Notes: generated by a model from the letters alone, not told the origin. DNA of 32,172 nt from Lachnospiraceae bacterium (GCA_015057955.1 SVDE01000018.1:1-32172), one strand, 5' to 3'; positions 20,480 to 30,172 are shown, counted from the stretch's first letter. Numbers and translations: made by a program.

Positions 20480-20513
20480 GGCCGACGCCGAGATAACGGT
20501 GCCGGCCTTATTT
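20480..20513 (+). terminator. Hairpin after the tail-tube gene
   Basis: GGCCG-A-CGCCG (20480-20490) / CGGTG-C-CGGCC (20497-20507), loop AGATAA, then TTATTT. The stem has one mismatch and one G-U. Probably a partial terminator that limits expression of downstream genes relative to the tail tube. Confidence 0.65.
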
Positions 20514-20531
20514 CACGGTAAGGAGGAAAAT

Positions 20532-20801
20532 ATGACGGAAGGCAAAACCAAAAGCGGATTCGCATTCAAAATAGATGAGGACGTAAGAGATGATATGGAG
20601 CTCCTGGAGGGTTTTATAGATTTAGATGACGGTGACATGAAAGCTCTTCCGAAGTGCATAATCGCGCTATTGGGAAAGGAACAGAAAATAGCCTTGTACA
20701 ATCATTGCCGCAGTGAAAAAACCGGCAGAGTAAGTGCAAGCAAGGTAATGAAAGAAGTTAAGGAAATACTTGACTTCGCATCTGAAGAAGTAAAAAACTG
20801 A
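20532..20801 (+). CDS. Tail assembly chaperone, gpG-like
   Basis: An 89-aa protein from ATG 20532 (AAGGAGG 20520-20526). FAFKIDEDVRDDMELLEGFI, then CIIALLGKEQKIALYNHCRS and a helical end are typical of G-type chaperones that bind the tape measure. It ends VKN-stop on A AAA AAC TGA, a slippery heptamer. About 1 in tens of ribosomes would shift to make the longer G-GT product (family knowledge). Confidence 0.8.
   Translation: MTEGKTKSGFAFKIDEDVRDDMELLEGFIDLDDGDMKALPKCIIALLGKEQKIALYNHCRSEKTGRVSASKVMKEVKEILDFASEEVKN
20792..20798 (+). promoter_or_regulatory. Programmed -1 frameshift site A AAA AAC
   Basis: In the G frame the heptamer reads gtA AAA AAC TGA. Slipping -1 yields AAA AAA CTG ATC, which enters the downstream frame without a stop before the GT region: KKLIILASMVAAGEED. 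This is the canonical X XXY YYZ form and the expected place, at the end of gpG. Confidence 0.85.
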
Positions 20802-20815
20802 TCATCCTTGCCAGC

Positions 20816-21175
20816 ATGGTAGCAGCTGGTGAGGAGGACCTTATATGTGATTTTGCCGAAGTGTATCACATACTGGATTGGAGAGGGGTACCTGTAAAGC
20901 TGGCAGCTACACTTGCAGCAGGACTCCCGGAGAAAAGCAGAAGTATAAGGAGGCTGACGGGGCAGAAGTGCAGCATGGAAACATTACTTCTGGCTGCTAT
21001 AACAGACCGGTTAAGTCTTCTGGTATGGGCAAAGACAAAAGATGCTCAAAAAGGCAGAAACAGGCCTCAGATGATTACTGACAGCCTGTTGGTAAATACG
21101 GAAAAGAAAAACATAGAAGCCTTTGCGGATGTGGATTCGTTTGAAGCTGCGCGTCAGAGGTTTTTTGGAGAGTAA
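20816..21175 (+). CDS. Tail assembly chaperone, GT extension
   Basis: Shown from its first ATG (119 aa); translation most likely enters by frameshift at 20798, giving a G-GT fusion running from 20532 to 21175. EEDLICDFAEVYHILDWRGV, then VKLAATLAAGLPEKSRSIRR and the final FADVDSFEAARQRFFG resemble the DUF5361-type extension. No good SD precedes this ATG, which agrees with the frameshift. It helps assemble the tape measure. Confidence 0.8.
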   Translation: MVAAGEEDLICDFAEVYHILDWRGVPVKLAATLAAGLPEKSRSIRRLTGQKCSMETLLLAAITDRLSLLVWAKTKDAQKGRNRPQMITDSLLVNTEKKNIEAFADVDSFEAARQRFFGE

Positions 21176-21178
21176 ATC

Positions 21179-23227
21179 ATGGCAACAGAATTAGGCAATG
21201 CATATGTGCAGATCATGCCGTCGGCAAAAGGCATAGGTAAGAGCACCGGCAATCTGCTCAACGAAGAACTGAGCGGTGTCGGGAGTAGTGCCGGAGAAGG
21301 CATAGGAAAGAATCTTATAAAAGGCATTAAAAACATAATAATCGCAGCAGGTATTGGCAAGGTCCTTAAAGACACCATAATGGAAGGTGCCAGATTAGAG
21401 CAGTCCCTTGGTGGTGTCGAAGCCATATTTGGAGAAGAGACAGCTAAAAAGGTTCAGGCTAATGCGAAAGCCGCATTTGCTACTGCAGGCGTAAGCGCCA
21501 ACGAGTATATGGAAGGTGTCACGTCATTTGCTGCGGCACTTTTAGAGAGCACCGGCAAAGATACGGAAAAGGCCGCAGACATTGCCGACCTTGCATTCCG
21601 CGACATGTCTGATAACGCCAATCGATTCGGCACAGACATTGGCTCGATCCAAAATGCCTACCAGGGCTTTGCAAAACAGAACTACACTATGCTTGATAAT
21701 CTCAAATTGGGCTATGGTGGCACAAAGCAGGAGATGGAACGTCTGCTTGAAAATGCTCAGAAAATAAGCGGCGTTGAATATAACATCGACAACCTGGCTG
21801 ACGTATATGAAGCTATCCATGTGATCCAGGGAGAATTAAATGTCACAGGCACCACTGCAGCAGAAGCAGCTACGACTTTCAGCGGATCTCTTGGAATGAT
21901 GAAAGCTGCAGCGAAGAACCTTATGGGAAGCGTTGCGTTTGGAGAAGACATAGGACCGGCGCTGAAAGCGCTTACCAGTTCAGTGCTGTCGTTCTCCACA
22001 AATGCTATCAGATTAGTAGGGAATGTGATACAGAATATTCCAACACTTCTTAAAGGTGCGCTGGAGAACATATCCACGATTTTCAGCGGTTTCAAGTTCT
22101 CAGGGCTTGTGGGCAGTTTCTATACTACCGTAAGTGAACTGGTAAATGTGATACTTACCAGCGGGCCTCAGATCCTTACTGCAGTAGTTAATATGCTGAC
22201 AGGTCTGGTTCCGAATCTTATAGAAGCTGCAGCTCATGTACTGAAAGATACAGCTCAGAACGTAGCGATACAGATCCCGGAGATGATGGCAGATTTGCTT
22301 CCGAGGATCTTGGAATTTACTCAGCGTCTTAAGGAAAGCGTAGGAGACTTTATAGATGCAGGAATCACTCTGCTTGGCGGCGTCATAAACGGCATAATAG
22401 CAAGCATACCGGATCTACTGGCAAACATTCCGCTGATCATAACTAATATTGCGGACCTTGTAAATGAGAATATTCCGAAGCTTATTAAAGCTGGCCTGAC
22501 GATGATAGTTAATCTGGCTAAGGGACTTTGGGATAACCGCCATGAGATAATGAACAATCTGGGCAATATACTGACGGCAATAATCAGTGTAGTGCAGGCT
22601 GTAAACTGGCTGGGCCTTGGTAAGCAGATAATCACCTTTATTGGAAATGGCCTTAAAGCACTTATAACACATCTTCCGGATATACTGAAAGGTATAGGCA
22701 AAAAGGCTGTTGAAGTAGTAAAGGGTATCAACTGGCTGCAGCTTGGTAAAGATATCATTAACGGTATCGTCAACGGAATAAGGAATGCAGGCAGCCTAAT
22801 TAAGGATATGCTTATGAGTTTAGCTTCAAGTGCGTTAAGTGCAGTTAAGAGCTTTCTTGGCATAGGTTCGCCTTCAAGAGTATTTGCTGAAGAGGTCGGC
22901 CAATGGATCCCGGCAGGTATAGCAACTGGAATCGAGGATAATGCAAAAATAATAACCGGGGCAATGGACGATATAGTAGACCTGACTACCGGAAGCATAA
23001 CGAGTGATATAGCATTTGAAACTTCAGCACAAAGAATGAGACTGAATAACGGAGATATGGCTATGAGTTCGATGGAGAACGCTATTGATAAAATAGCAGG
23101 CGCTGCCAGAGAACCAATAGTAATCAATGTATACGCCTCTCAGGGAATGGATGAAGAGACATTGGTTCAGAAAATAAAAAGGGAGCTAATAGAAACAGAG
23201 AACAGAAGGAGGCTTGCTTGGGGATGA
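21179..23227 (+). CDS. Tape measure protein
   Basis: A 682-aa protein. The N-terminal TELGNAYVQIMPSAKGIGKS, the LEQSLGGVEAIFGEETAKKV region and FAKQNYTMLDNLKLGYGGTK are family landmarks of TP901-1-type tape measures. Hydrophobic stretches fill about 290-560, and SALSAVKSFLGIGSPSRVFA with EVGQWIPAGIATGI is the recurrent C-terminal motif. Using about 1.5 angstrom per residue, the tail would be roughly 100 nm. Short by family standards but intact. It overlaps the Dit gene. Confidence 0.9.
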   Translation: MATELGNAYVQIMPSAKGIGKSTGNLLNEELSGVGSSAGEGIGKNLIKGIKNIIIAAGIGKVLKDTIMEGARLEQSLGGVEAIFGEETAKKVQANAKAAFATAGVSANEYMEGVTSFAAALLESTGKDTEKAADIADLAFRDMSDNANRFGTDIGSIQNAYQGFAKQNYTMLDNLKLGYGGTKQEMERLLENAQKISGVEYNIDNLADVYEAIHVIQGELNVTGTTAAEAATTFSGSLGMMKAAAKNLMGSVAFGEDIGPALKALTSSVLSFSTNAIRLVGNVIQNIPTLLKGALENISTIFSGFKFSGLVGSFYTTVSELVNVILTSGPQILTAVVNMLTGLVPNLIEAAAHVLKDTAQNVAIQIPEMMADLLPRILEFTQRLKESVGDFIDAGITLLGGVINGIIASIPDLLANIPLIITNIADLVNENIPKLIKAGLTMIVNLAKGLWDNRHEIMNNLGNILTAIISVVQAVNWLGLGKQIITFIGNGLKALITHLPDILKGIGKKAVEVVKGINWLQLGKDIINGIVNGIRNAGSLIKDMLMSLASSALSAVKSFLGIGSPSRVFAEEVGQWIPAGIATGIEDNAKIITGAMDDIVDLTTGSITSDIAFETSAQRMRLNNGDMAMSSMENAIDKIAGAAREPIVINVYASQGMDEETLVQKIKRELIETENRRRLAWG

Positions 23228-24453
23228 TAAACTATCTCGAATTTGGCGGAATAAAAAGCTCGGATTACGGCATATATATCTCCGGGGAAGGCGTGTTCAA
23301 TGCTCCGGCGCGAGATGTAAAAATTGTTAATATACCTGGAAGAAATGGAGACTATATACTTGATCAGGGTAGATATAAAAACATATCTGTAATATACCCG
23401 GCATTCAATCAAGAATTATCAAAGGAGGAGTTCATAGAAGCGATAGATCTTTTCAGAAATGCCATTGGTTCAAGAAAAGGATATCAGCGCTTAACCGATT
23501 CTTTTCATCCTGATGAATACAGACTAGCCTCTTTGATAGACGGTTTAGAAGTAAAACCTGTATTATACAACGACAGAGCCTCAAGAATTAATCTGATATT
23601 CAACTGTAAACCGCAAAGATTTTTAATTAGTGGAGATGAAGCCATAAGCATAGACAATAACAGTGTATTAACAAACCCTACACTTTTTGAATCTCGTCCA
23701 TTGATTAAGTTTAATGCAAATGCTGACGGAGAAATCCTTATTGGCAATCAAAGGATACAAGTATTAAATACGCTTATAGGTTTAATAGACCTTAGGATTA
23801 GATCTCGAGAGGTTGTTTCTGATAATTATTTCCCATGTGAAATAGTTACCATCTTAAATACTAATGGGTATAATAATGGCGATCCTATAATACTAAAAGG
23901 AGCCGCAGCAAACTTTGCATTACGCTGGACTTCAACTCAAATTCGCGGAGCTATTGCTGAAAATGAGGATGGATTATCGGCAAAAATCCAACATAGCTCC
24001 ACACAAATAAATTTAGAAATTAAATCACTAGATGCCGTATTTGCAGCGGGAACTGCTGAAACGGTCACAAAAACAGTAGATATAACAGTATCATATGCAA
24101 ATAATCAAACTGAAACTAGAACTTACGCTGTTCAGTTTGTATATAATGGCACAGATACTATTATAGTCAGGTGGTTAGTTCCTGCATTTACGTACCTTGC
24201 AGATAGAGCGAGGTACTCAAGAAGCAACTTTTCGGCAACTGCTGATTCGTCTATAAATACACTAACAGGTGATGTTTATATAGACTTAGACATTGGAGAA
24301 GCATATAAACTATATGATGGAAATGTCGTTGCTCTTAATAACTTTATTAATCTTGGCGGAGAGCTCCCTGTTATTTATCCTGGAGATAATACAATATCAT
24401 ATGACAATACTATTTCTAATGTAGAAATAACACCGAGATGGTGGAAGGTATAA
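23218..24453 (+). CDS. Distal tail protein (Dit) with inserted domain
   Basis: A 411-aa protein. GGAGG (23208-23212) is 5 bases from TTG 23218 and 11 from ATG 23224; either start is possible. Residues 1-182 are the N-terminal hub domain (NYLEFGGIKSSDYGIYISGE, VNIPGRNGDYILDQGRYKN). About 351-411 is the second part of a galectin-like Dit domain (GDVYIDLDIGEAYKLYDGN...VEITPRWWKV). Residues about 184-348 interrupt that domain and look like a separate beta-rich module, as in 'evolved' Dit proteins with carbohydrate-binding inserts. The DNA there is AT-rich (17/60 GC at 23821). Confidence 0.82.
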   Translation: MGMINYLEFGGIKSSDYGIYISGEGVFNAPARDVKIVNIPGRNGDYILDQGRYKNISVIYPAFNQELSKEEFIEAIDLFRNAIGSRKGYQRLTDSFHPDEYRLASLIDGLEVKPVLYNDRASRINLIFNCKPQRFLISGDEAISIDNNSVLTNPTLFESRPLIKFNANADGEILIGNQRIQVLNTLIGLIDLRIRSREVVSDNYFPCEIVTILNTNGYNNGDPIILKGAAANFALRWTSTQIRGAIAENEDGLSAKIQHSSTQINLEIKSLDAVFAAGTAETVTKTVDITVSYANNQTETRTYAVQFVYNGTDTIIVRWLVPAFTYLADRARYSRSNFSATADSSINTLTGDVYIDLDIGEAYKLYDGNVVALNNFINLGGELPVIYPGDNTISYDNTISNVEITPRWWKV

Positions 24454-24463
24454 GGAGAACAGA

Positions 24464-27400
24464 ATGATTCCCATTCTATATGAATCAAATGAAGAGGCTT
24501 TTGCCAGCAATGGGATATGCCGATTAAGGGACTGCCTATCATGTGTAGTTTATGAAGAACGGAACGGCATATATGAGTGTGATTTTTCTTACCCTGTAAG
24601 TGGAGTTAATTATAACAAAATAACATGCGGTCGATTTATTGCTGTGACTCATGATGAATCTGGAGATATTCAGCCTTTTGAAATAGTAGAAGTTTCCAGA
24701 CCGATTAATGGTATCGTTGCATTTCACGCGGTCCATATTTCATACAGGCAAAGGCAAATGGTAGTTTATGGATCGAATGTAGACTCCATAGATGCAGCTT
24801 TTAGACTTTTAAAGAATGCCACACCTGAAAATCCATTCAATTATGAGACAGATATAATATCAAATGCTAAGATGTCTGCTGCTGACGGGATACCCAGAAG
24901 CGTAAGGCAAATGCTCGGTGGAATAAGAGGATCCATATTGGATACTTATGGTGGTGAGTTCGAGTGGGATAAATGGACAGTTATATTACACTCTGCCAGA
25001 GGCCAAATAAGAGAATTTGCCATAAGATATGGTGTCAATCTTTTGGATTATCAAGATGCAGTGGACTTCCAAAGCACTTTTACATCCTGCATAGCATATT
25101 GGATAGGATCAGAAGACGAGTGCGTGACAGCGACTGCAACACTCTGTGAAGAAGGTTATAATGGTCGTAACATTTATGCAGCAGTCGATTTGACAGAAAG
25201 ATTTGATAGCAAACCATCCGTTGAAGCGCTTCGAAATGAGGCGCTTTCTTATATGCGCAGAAACAATGTTAATTTGCCTGCTCGATCAATCAAAGTGAAC
25301 TTTGTAAGACTGGCAGAGACTGGCGAGCTTGAAGAACTAGATAAACTACTTAAATGCAGCCTATGCGATACAGTCAGTTTGATATTCCCCGCATACGAAA
25401 TATCTGCATCATTTAAAATAGTCAGAACCGAGTGGGATGTTCTAAAAGGTTCTTTTAATTCTATGGAGCTGGGAAACTTACCGGTCACTTTATCTGAGGC
25501 ACTTGGGTTATATGCGTCATCAAGCTCCGCAGGATTAGGATCAGGAGATATGCAGGCTGCTGTTGAAAGGGCGACATCGGCTGCTGCGACTGCAATGCAA
25601 GCCGCAACTGCTGCTGCACAAGCAAAATTGCAAGCGGCAGATGCAACTGATGCAGCAACCGAAGCTGCTGCAGCTGCAGCAGCGGCAATCGATTCTGCTG
25701 AAAATGCCAACGATGCCGCTCAGAATGCCCAGAATAGTGCTGACGCTGCACAATCAAGTGCAGACGCAGCCGCGGGTGCCGCTCAGGACGCATGGGATCA
25801 TGCAGACGACGCATATACCGCTGCGAGTGCGGCTCAGTCTTCAGCAAGCGACGCAGCAGCTTCTGCAAGTGCCGCCGCTGGTTCTGCGGCTACAGCTGCA
25901 GCAGAGGCAGCTGATGCAAATAAGTATGCAAACGCCGCATTGGATCAGTTGGGAGTAGTACAGGACGTCATAGGCGTACTTACATGGGCTTCAGAGCATG
26001 GATCATTTACCCTGACTTCAGACTCTTCCATACAGGAAGGGAAGGTATACTTTACCTACGACTCAGCAACCGGGGACTATACGCCAGTAGTTGACCCTCA
26101 GGCATCGGCATTAAGTACATACTATGAGCTGACGGTTAATGAGGCAATGGAAACATTCATTATGTCTCATTTGGCGGTAACATCAAGAGGCTTGTGGGTG
26201 CTCCCTAATGGTATGGGCCAGGCAACGGATGCGCAGTATGCACCGAACTATAAAGTGCTTCTCGCGTCAACGGGAATGTACGTATATGACGGAAACGGCG
26301 TTCTTGTAGCCACATACGGAGAAAATATCTCCTTTTCGGCAACCAGACCGCAGTCTATAGGTAATAGTGTCGCCGGTATAACCTTTAATCCGGCTAATGG
26401 CGGTTCCATCACGATAAAAGGTGCGCAGATAGTATTTACAGGCGGAACCACTGAGTCATTAGAGGATGTCCTTGACTCGAAGGCAGATGCAAGCTCGACA
26501 TCCACGATATGGACCACATCTACGGAACCTGCCACACCGAATTACACATTCACCATATCGAACTTAAGCGGACCTGCCACTGCCACTCCGAAGGCCGGAG
26601 ACATAATAATCTATTCATATTACAGATATACCATAACATCTGTATCATCTACGACTGTATTAGCAGGAAACAGGGTATCGATAAGAGGTGCAACGGGAGC
26701 AGCGAGCAAATGGTATTCCGGATCCGGCATAACCGGCACGAGCACCACGGCTACAATATTCAGTGACTCCGGGGTTTCTTCTGCCGTAGTCGGCGACATG
26801 TATCTGAATACAGATACGACCAGCGCTTCATATAACAACACATACCGCTGCGCAACTGCAGGAGCTCCTTCTGCGGCCAAATGGGTATTTGTCGCGAACA
26901 TTCAGGGCGAACAAGGCATCCAAGGACCGCAAGGCGAACAAGGTGAGACTGGCCCACAGGGTCCTCAAGGTGAACAAGGTATCCAGGGAGAGCAGGGCAT
27001 ACAAGGGCCCCAGGGAGAGAATGGGAAATTATTATATGGAACCTGTTCGACAGGCGCATCGACTGCTCAAAAATCTATAACATGTAATGATGCCACTTCG
27101 CTATATGCGGGGCTTACTATTACAGTAAAGTTTACTAATGCAAATACTGCATTAGCACCCACATTAAAAATCGGATCATTAGATGCCAAAGCTATATGGG
27201 TAGACAATGCCGTAACATCAACAAGTAACTGCCTGTTTTGGGATACTAATGCGACGATTACATTTATGTATGACGGAACTCAGTTCATAGTTGTTGATCA
27301 GCCAACAACATACTATGCAGAGTGTTCAACCGCTGCCGGGACAACTGCGAAGGTAGCTGCTTGCCCTGCATGTGTAGTCAGGAAAGGTACTACAGTCACG

Positions 27401-28324
27401 GTTAGGATGACAAATGCACATACTGGCACATCGGCTGCTACTTTATATGTAAACGGCCAGAGCGGCACGGCAAGAACCATATATGTGAACGGCAGCACTG
27501 TAACTTCTGGTAACGCGAACAGTTGGGCAAGTGGAGAAGCAGTGCCCTTCGTGTTTAATGGACAATATTGGTACGCATCTCGTGGCGAGAAAGGGTCTCA
27601 AGGTCCGCAAGGTCCTCAAGGAGAAACTGGGTCTCAAGGTCCGCAGGGTCCTCAGGGTGAGCAGGGTGAAACTGGTCCTCAGGGGAACTCTGTTACATCA
27701 GTAACTCTGTACTATAAGCTTGCGACTACGCAGCCTTCAGCGCCTTCGGATAATACGCAGCCGACAGGATGGTCTGCCACGCAGCCTGACCTTGACATGA
27801 CACAGACATGTTATGTGGTAGTGCAGACGGTATATTCAGAAGGCAGCATTAAGTATTCCGCGGTATCAACACTATCTGAATATGAGGCCTCTAAGTCGGT
27901 GCAGGAGGCCTTGATAGAATACAAAGACAGCAATGACGATGCTATAAGAGAGATAATCGAACAAGTTGATGGTGTAAGTTCCGTTACAGATAAAAGAGAA
28001 TCAGACTTAGAAAGTGCACTGAGTGAGTTAAGAGGGAAGATCGCCACTAATGAGAGCTACTTTGCCATTGAACCGGACCCCAACAGTCCGACGACACCTC
28101 CAGCTCAGAGACTGGCGATTGGATACCGTGAAAACGGGATTTTCAAAAATGGCATATATGTAAGTGCAGACGGAGTACACCTTATTTTTGAAAACGTTGA
28201 AGCTGCTCTGGCATCCAGCCAACTGTTTACCGCACCGAACGGAAACTTCACAAATCTTACTTTAGGTAATTTAAGATGGATCGCACGCTCAAACGGGCAT
28301 CTGTCACTTAAGAAGGTACTCTAA
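24464..28324 (+). CDS. Tail-associated protein (Tal) with Ala-rich and collagen-like regions
   Basis: A 1286-aa tail-tip protein. Residues 1 to about 345 form the gp18/Tal prophage-tail domain (MIPILYESNEEAFASNGICR, RDCLSCVVYEERNGIYECDF). Residues 355-495 are an Ala-rich helical/coiled segment. From 815 come 13 collagen-like Gly-X-Y triplets (GEQGIQGPQGEQ...), a beta-rich block follows, and from 1041 12 more triplets. The C-terminus ends in a helical stalk and TNLTLGNLRWIARSNGHLSL. It probably forms a trimeric tip fibre that contacts the host. GGAGAAC precedes the ATG. Confidence 0.82.
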   Translation: MIPILYESNEEAFASNGICRLRDCLSCVVYEERNGIYECDFSYPVSGVNYNKITCGRFIAVTHDESGDIQPFEIVEVSRPINGIVAFHAVHISYRQRQMVVYGSNVDSIDAAFRLLKNATPENPFNYETDIISNAKMSAADGIPRSVRQMLGGIRGSILDTYGGEFEWDKWTVILHSARGQIREFAIRYGVNLLDYQDAVDFQSTFTSCIAYWIGSEDECVTATATLCEEGYNGRNIYAAVDLTERFDSKPSVEALRNEALSYMRRNNVNLPARSIKVNFVRLAETGELEELDKLLKCSLCDTVSLIFPAYEISASFKIVRTEWDVLKGSFNSMELGNLPVTLSEALGLYASSSSAGLGSGDMQAAVERATSAAATAMQAATAAAQAKLQAADATDAATEAAAAAAAAIDSAENANDAAQNAQNSADAAQSSADAAAGAAQDAWDHADDAYTAASAAQSSASDAAASASAAAGSAATAAAEAADANKYANAALDQLGVVQDVIGVLTWASEHGSFTLTSDSSIQEGKVYFTYDSATGDYTPVVDPQASALSTYYELTVNEAMETFIMSHLAVTSRGLWVLPNGMGQATDAQYAPNYKVLLASTGMYVYDGNGVLVATYGENISFSATRPQSIGNSVAGITFNPANGGSITIKGAQIVFTGGTTESLEDVLDSKADASSTSTIWTTSTEPATPNYTFTISNLSGPATATPKAGDIIIYSYYRYTITSVSSTTVLAGNRVSIRGATGAASKWYSGSGITGTSTTATIFSDSGVSSAVVGDMYLNTDTTSASYNNTYRCATAGAPSAAKWVFVANIQGEQGIQGPQGEQGETGPQGPQGEQGIQGEQGIQGPQGENGKLLYGTCSTGASTAQKSITCNDATSLYAGLTITVKFTNANTALAPTLKIGSLDAKAIWVDNAVTSTSNCLFWDTNATITFMYDGTQFIVVDQPTTYYAECSTAAGTTAKVAACPACVVRKGTTVTVRMTNAHTGTSAATLYVNGQSGTARTIYVNGSTVTSGNANSWASGEAVPFVFNGQYWYASRGEKGSQGPQGPQGETGSQGPQGPQGEQGETGPQGNSVTSVTLYYKLATTQPSAPSDNTQPTGWSATQPDLDMTQTCYVVVQTVYSEGSIKYSAVSTLSEYEASKSVQEALIEYKDSNDDAIREIIEQVDGVSSVTDKRESDLESALSELRGKIATNESYFAIEPDPNSPTTPPAQRLAIGYRENGIFKNGIYVSADGVHLIFENVEAALASSQLFTAPNGNFTNLTLGNLRWIARSNGHLSLKKVL

Positions 28325-30172
28325 ATGGCAACAACATTCTTCACTTCAGGCGCATATCAAATCGGCAATTATGGCAGGGTATATGGTGCGGCAGATTATG
28401 CCACGACGGATTATGACTCATATACCAGGATAACCATACCGTGGATAGGCGAAGGATATACGACATCCGAAAGCGGAGCGAGTGATACATACACAACCAG
28501 CGATTCCGCAAGTTTCTCTGTAACTATCAAAAAAGGCAGCACGACGCTTAAGACATTTACCGCCAGCCTGTCAGGATCGAGAAGCAAATATGCCACTTAT
28601 GGAAGCTATTCCTGGATAAAAGCAGGCGGAAGCAACAGCAATTACTATGATGTGCCGCGAACATCCTCTGCTCAGACCATTACCATAACGCTGAGTTATA
28701 CAATCGGTGGCAGCACATATACCGGAAGTAAGACTGTAACGGTCCCCGCTCTGAGCAAGTATACGGTCTCGTATGATGCTAACGGAGGCACGCTTCCATC
28801 GGGATTTACTAATCCTCAGACCAAAACCCACGGAACAAACCTTACGCTTAACAGCGGTACACCGACAAGAGCCGGATGGACCTTTAAAGGGTGGGGCACA
28901 TCCAAGACCACAACGACGGTATCGTATTCAGCAGGCGGCACATATTCTGCTAATGCGAGTATCACCCTGTATGCAATATGGAGCAAGACTATCACCCTTG
29001 CTTTCGGAGTCAACGGAGGGACAAGCGGGAGCGGCCCTGCGTCTGAAACAAAGACGCTTTACAACAGTACGACATCAGCGCTGTTCACGATCCCGTCCAG
29101 CACGCCTACACGAACCAATTACAACTTCGTAGGCTGGAATACAGCATCAAACGGCACAGGCACGTCATATCTTCCCGGAGATCAGATAACCATCGCAGCT
29201 AATACGTCAAGCGCGGCTCAGACGACTACGCTGTATGCACAGTGGTCAGAGGCATATACACCACCGCAGATCAAGCAAGACACGGTCTTGTGCACAAGGT
29301 CTGATGGAACAAACGATGTTGACTCCGGCACTTATGGACATATCCATTTTGAATGGTATAAGGGTCAGCTTGCCGGAACAGATATAAGCTCAACATCTGT
29401 AAAGCTGGAGTATAAGTCACACGAGGCTACGACATGGACGACACTGTATGATACCGGCAACTCACCTATAACCGCCACTTCATACGATGTAATATTCAAT
29501 GGGAATCTGGACTCAGCCACACAGTATGATGTAATGATCACTCTTCAGAACGGCTCACGTGATCCGGTGTATTATACGGACATCATTTCGACTGAAGCAT
29601 TCACATTAGACTTCAATGCTGACGGCACGGCCATAGGGCTTTTGATGCCAGCTCCGGATAATGAAGGCGGAGTCTTCTCTGAAGACTATATGATCGAAGC
29701 TGATTCTGCGGACTCGTTCAAAACCGGGCAGACAGCACTTGGATGGACTGTAACAAAAAGCATTAAGTCAGTCTTCTCAAGCATATTAAGTCTGTTAAAG
29801 ACACTATCGGACAAGTCTACTGACATAGTGGATTATGTCGTTGAACAAGGCACATCCGGTATTTGGACATACTATAAGTATGCGAGCGGCAGGGCGGTCT
29901 GCAAAGGCCACACTTCTCAGACGTCGATATCATGCACCACGGCTTATGGGAATGCGTATTACGCTGCTAAAAAAACACAGACTTTTCCGTCAGGACTGTT
30001 CAATAATGCCCAAAAGATAGACATAGGCGCAGCAGTATGGGCTCAAGGCGGACTTTTCAATGTCGCTTTTGAAACATGGTCAAATACTCAAATGACATAT
30101 TACTATTATTCACCCAAAAGCGAATCACGAAATGCAGGCATATCCTTCATCGTAGAGGGCACTTGGAAATAA
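28325..30172 (+). CDS. Tail fibre with InlB-type repeats
   Basis: A 615-aa protein starting directly after the Tal stop. The N-terminal part is beta-sandwich-like (YTRITIPWIGEGYTTSESGA). Residues about 145-221 and 223-310 are two Listeria-Bacteroides (InlB B) repeats: VSYDANGG...FKGW...LYAIWSK and FGVNGG...FVGWNT...LYAQWSE. The rest has a fibronectin-like region and a C-terminal beta domain (TFPSGLFNNAQKIDIGAAVW). Likely a host- or mucus-contacting fibre. The overall shape recalls phage minor structural (DUF859) proteins. Confidence 0.75.
   Translation: MATTFFTSGAYQIGNYGRVYGAADYATTDYDSYTRITIPWIGEGYTTSESGASDTYTTSDSASFSVTIKKGSTTLKTFTASLSGSRSKYATYGSYSWIKAGGSNSNYYDVPRTSSAQTITITLSYTIGGSTYTGSKTVTVPALSKYTVSYDANGGTLPSGFTNPQTKTHGTNLTLNSGTPTRAGWTFKGWGTSKTTTTVSYSAGGTYSANASITLYAIWSKTITLAFGVNGGTSGSGPASETKTLYNSTTSALFTIPSSTPTRTNYNFVGWNTASNGTGTSYLPGDQITIAANTSSAAQTTTLYAQWSEAYTPPQIKQDTVLCTRSDGTNDVDSGTYGHIHFEWYKGQLAGTDISSTSVKLEYKSHEATTWTTLYDTGNSPITATSYDVIFNGNLDSATQYDVMITLQNGSRDPVYYTDIISTEAFTLDFNADGTAIGLLMPAPDNEGGVFSEDYMIEADSADSFKTGQTALGWTVTKSIKSVFSSILSLLKTLSDKSTDIVDYVVEQGTSGIWTYYKYASGRAVCKGHTSQTSISCTTAYGNAYYAAKKTQTFPSGLFNNAQKIDIGAAVWAQGGLFNVAFETWSNTQMTYYYYSPKSESRNAGISFIVEGTWK

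Noticed and set aside
22321-23127. Long open frame (268 codons) on the minus strand opposite the tape measure gene
   Set aside because: It mirrors the codon structure of the tape measure gene, has low-complexity Ile/Ser/Pro composition and no SD; a shadow frame.
25249-25958. Open frames in other phases over the Ala-rich Tal segment
   Set aside because: GC-rich repetitive Ala codons open all frames; composition is extreme (all Ala/Val/Ser or all Gln/Leu/Arg) and no SD is present.
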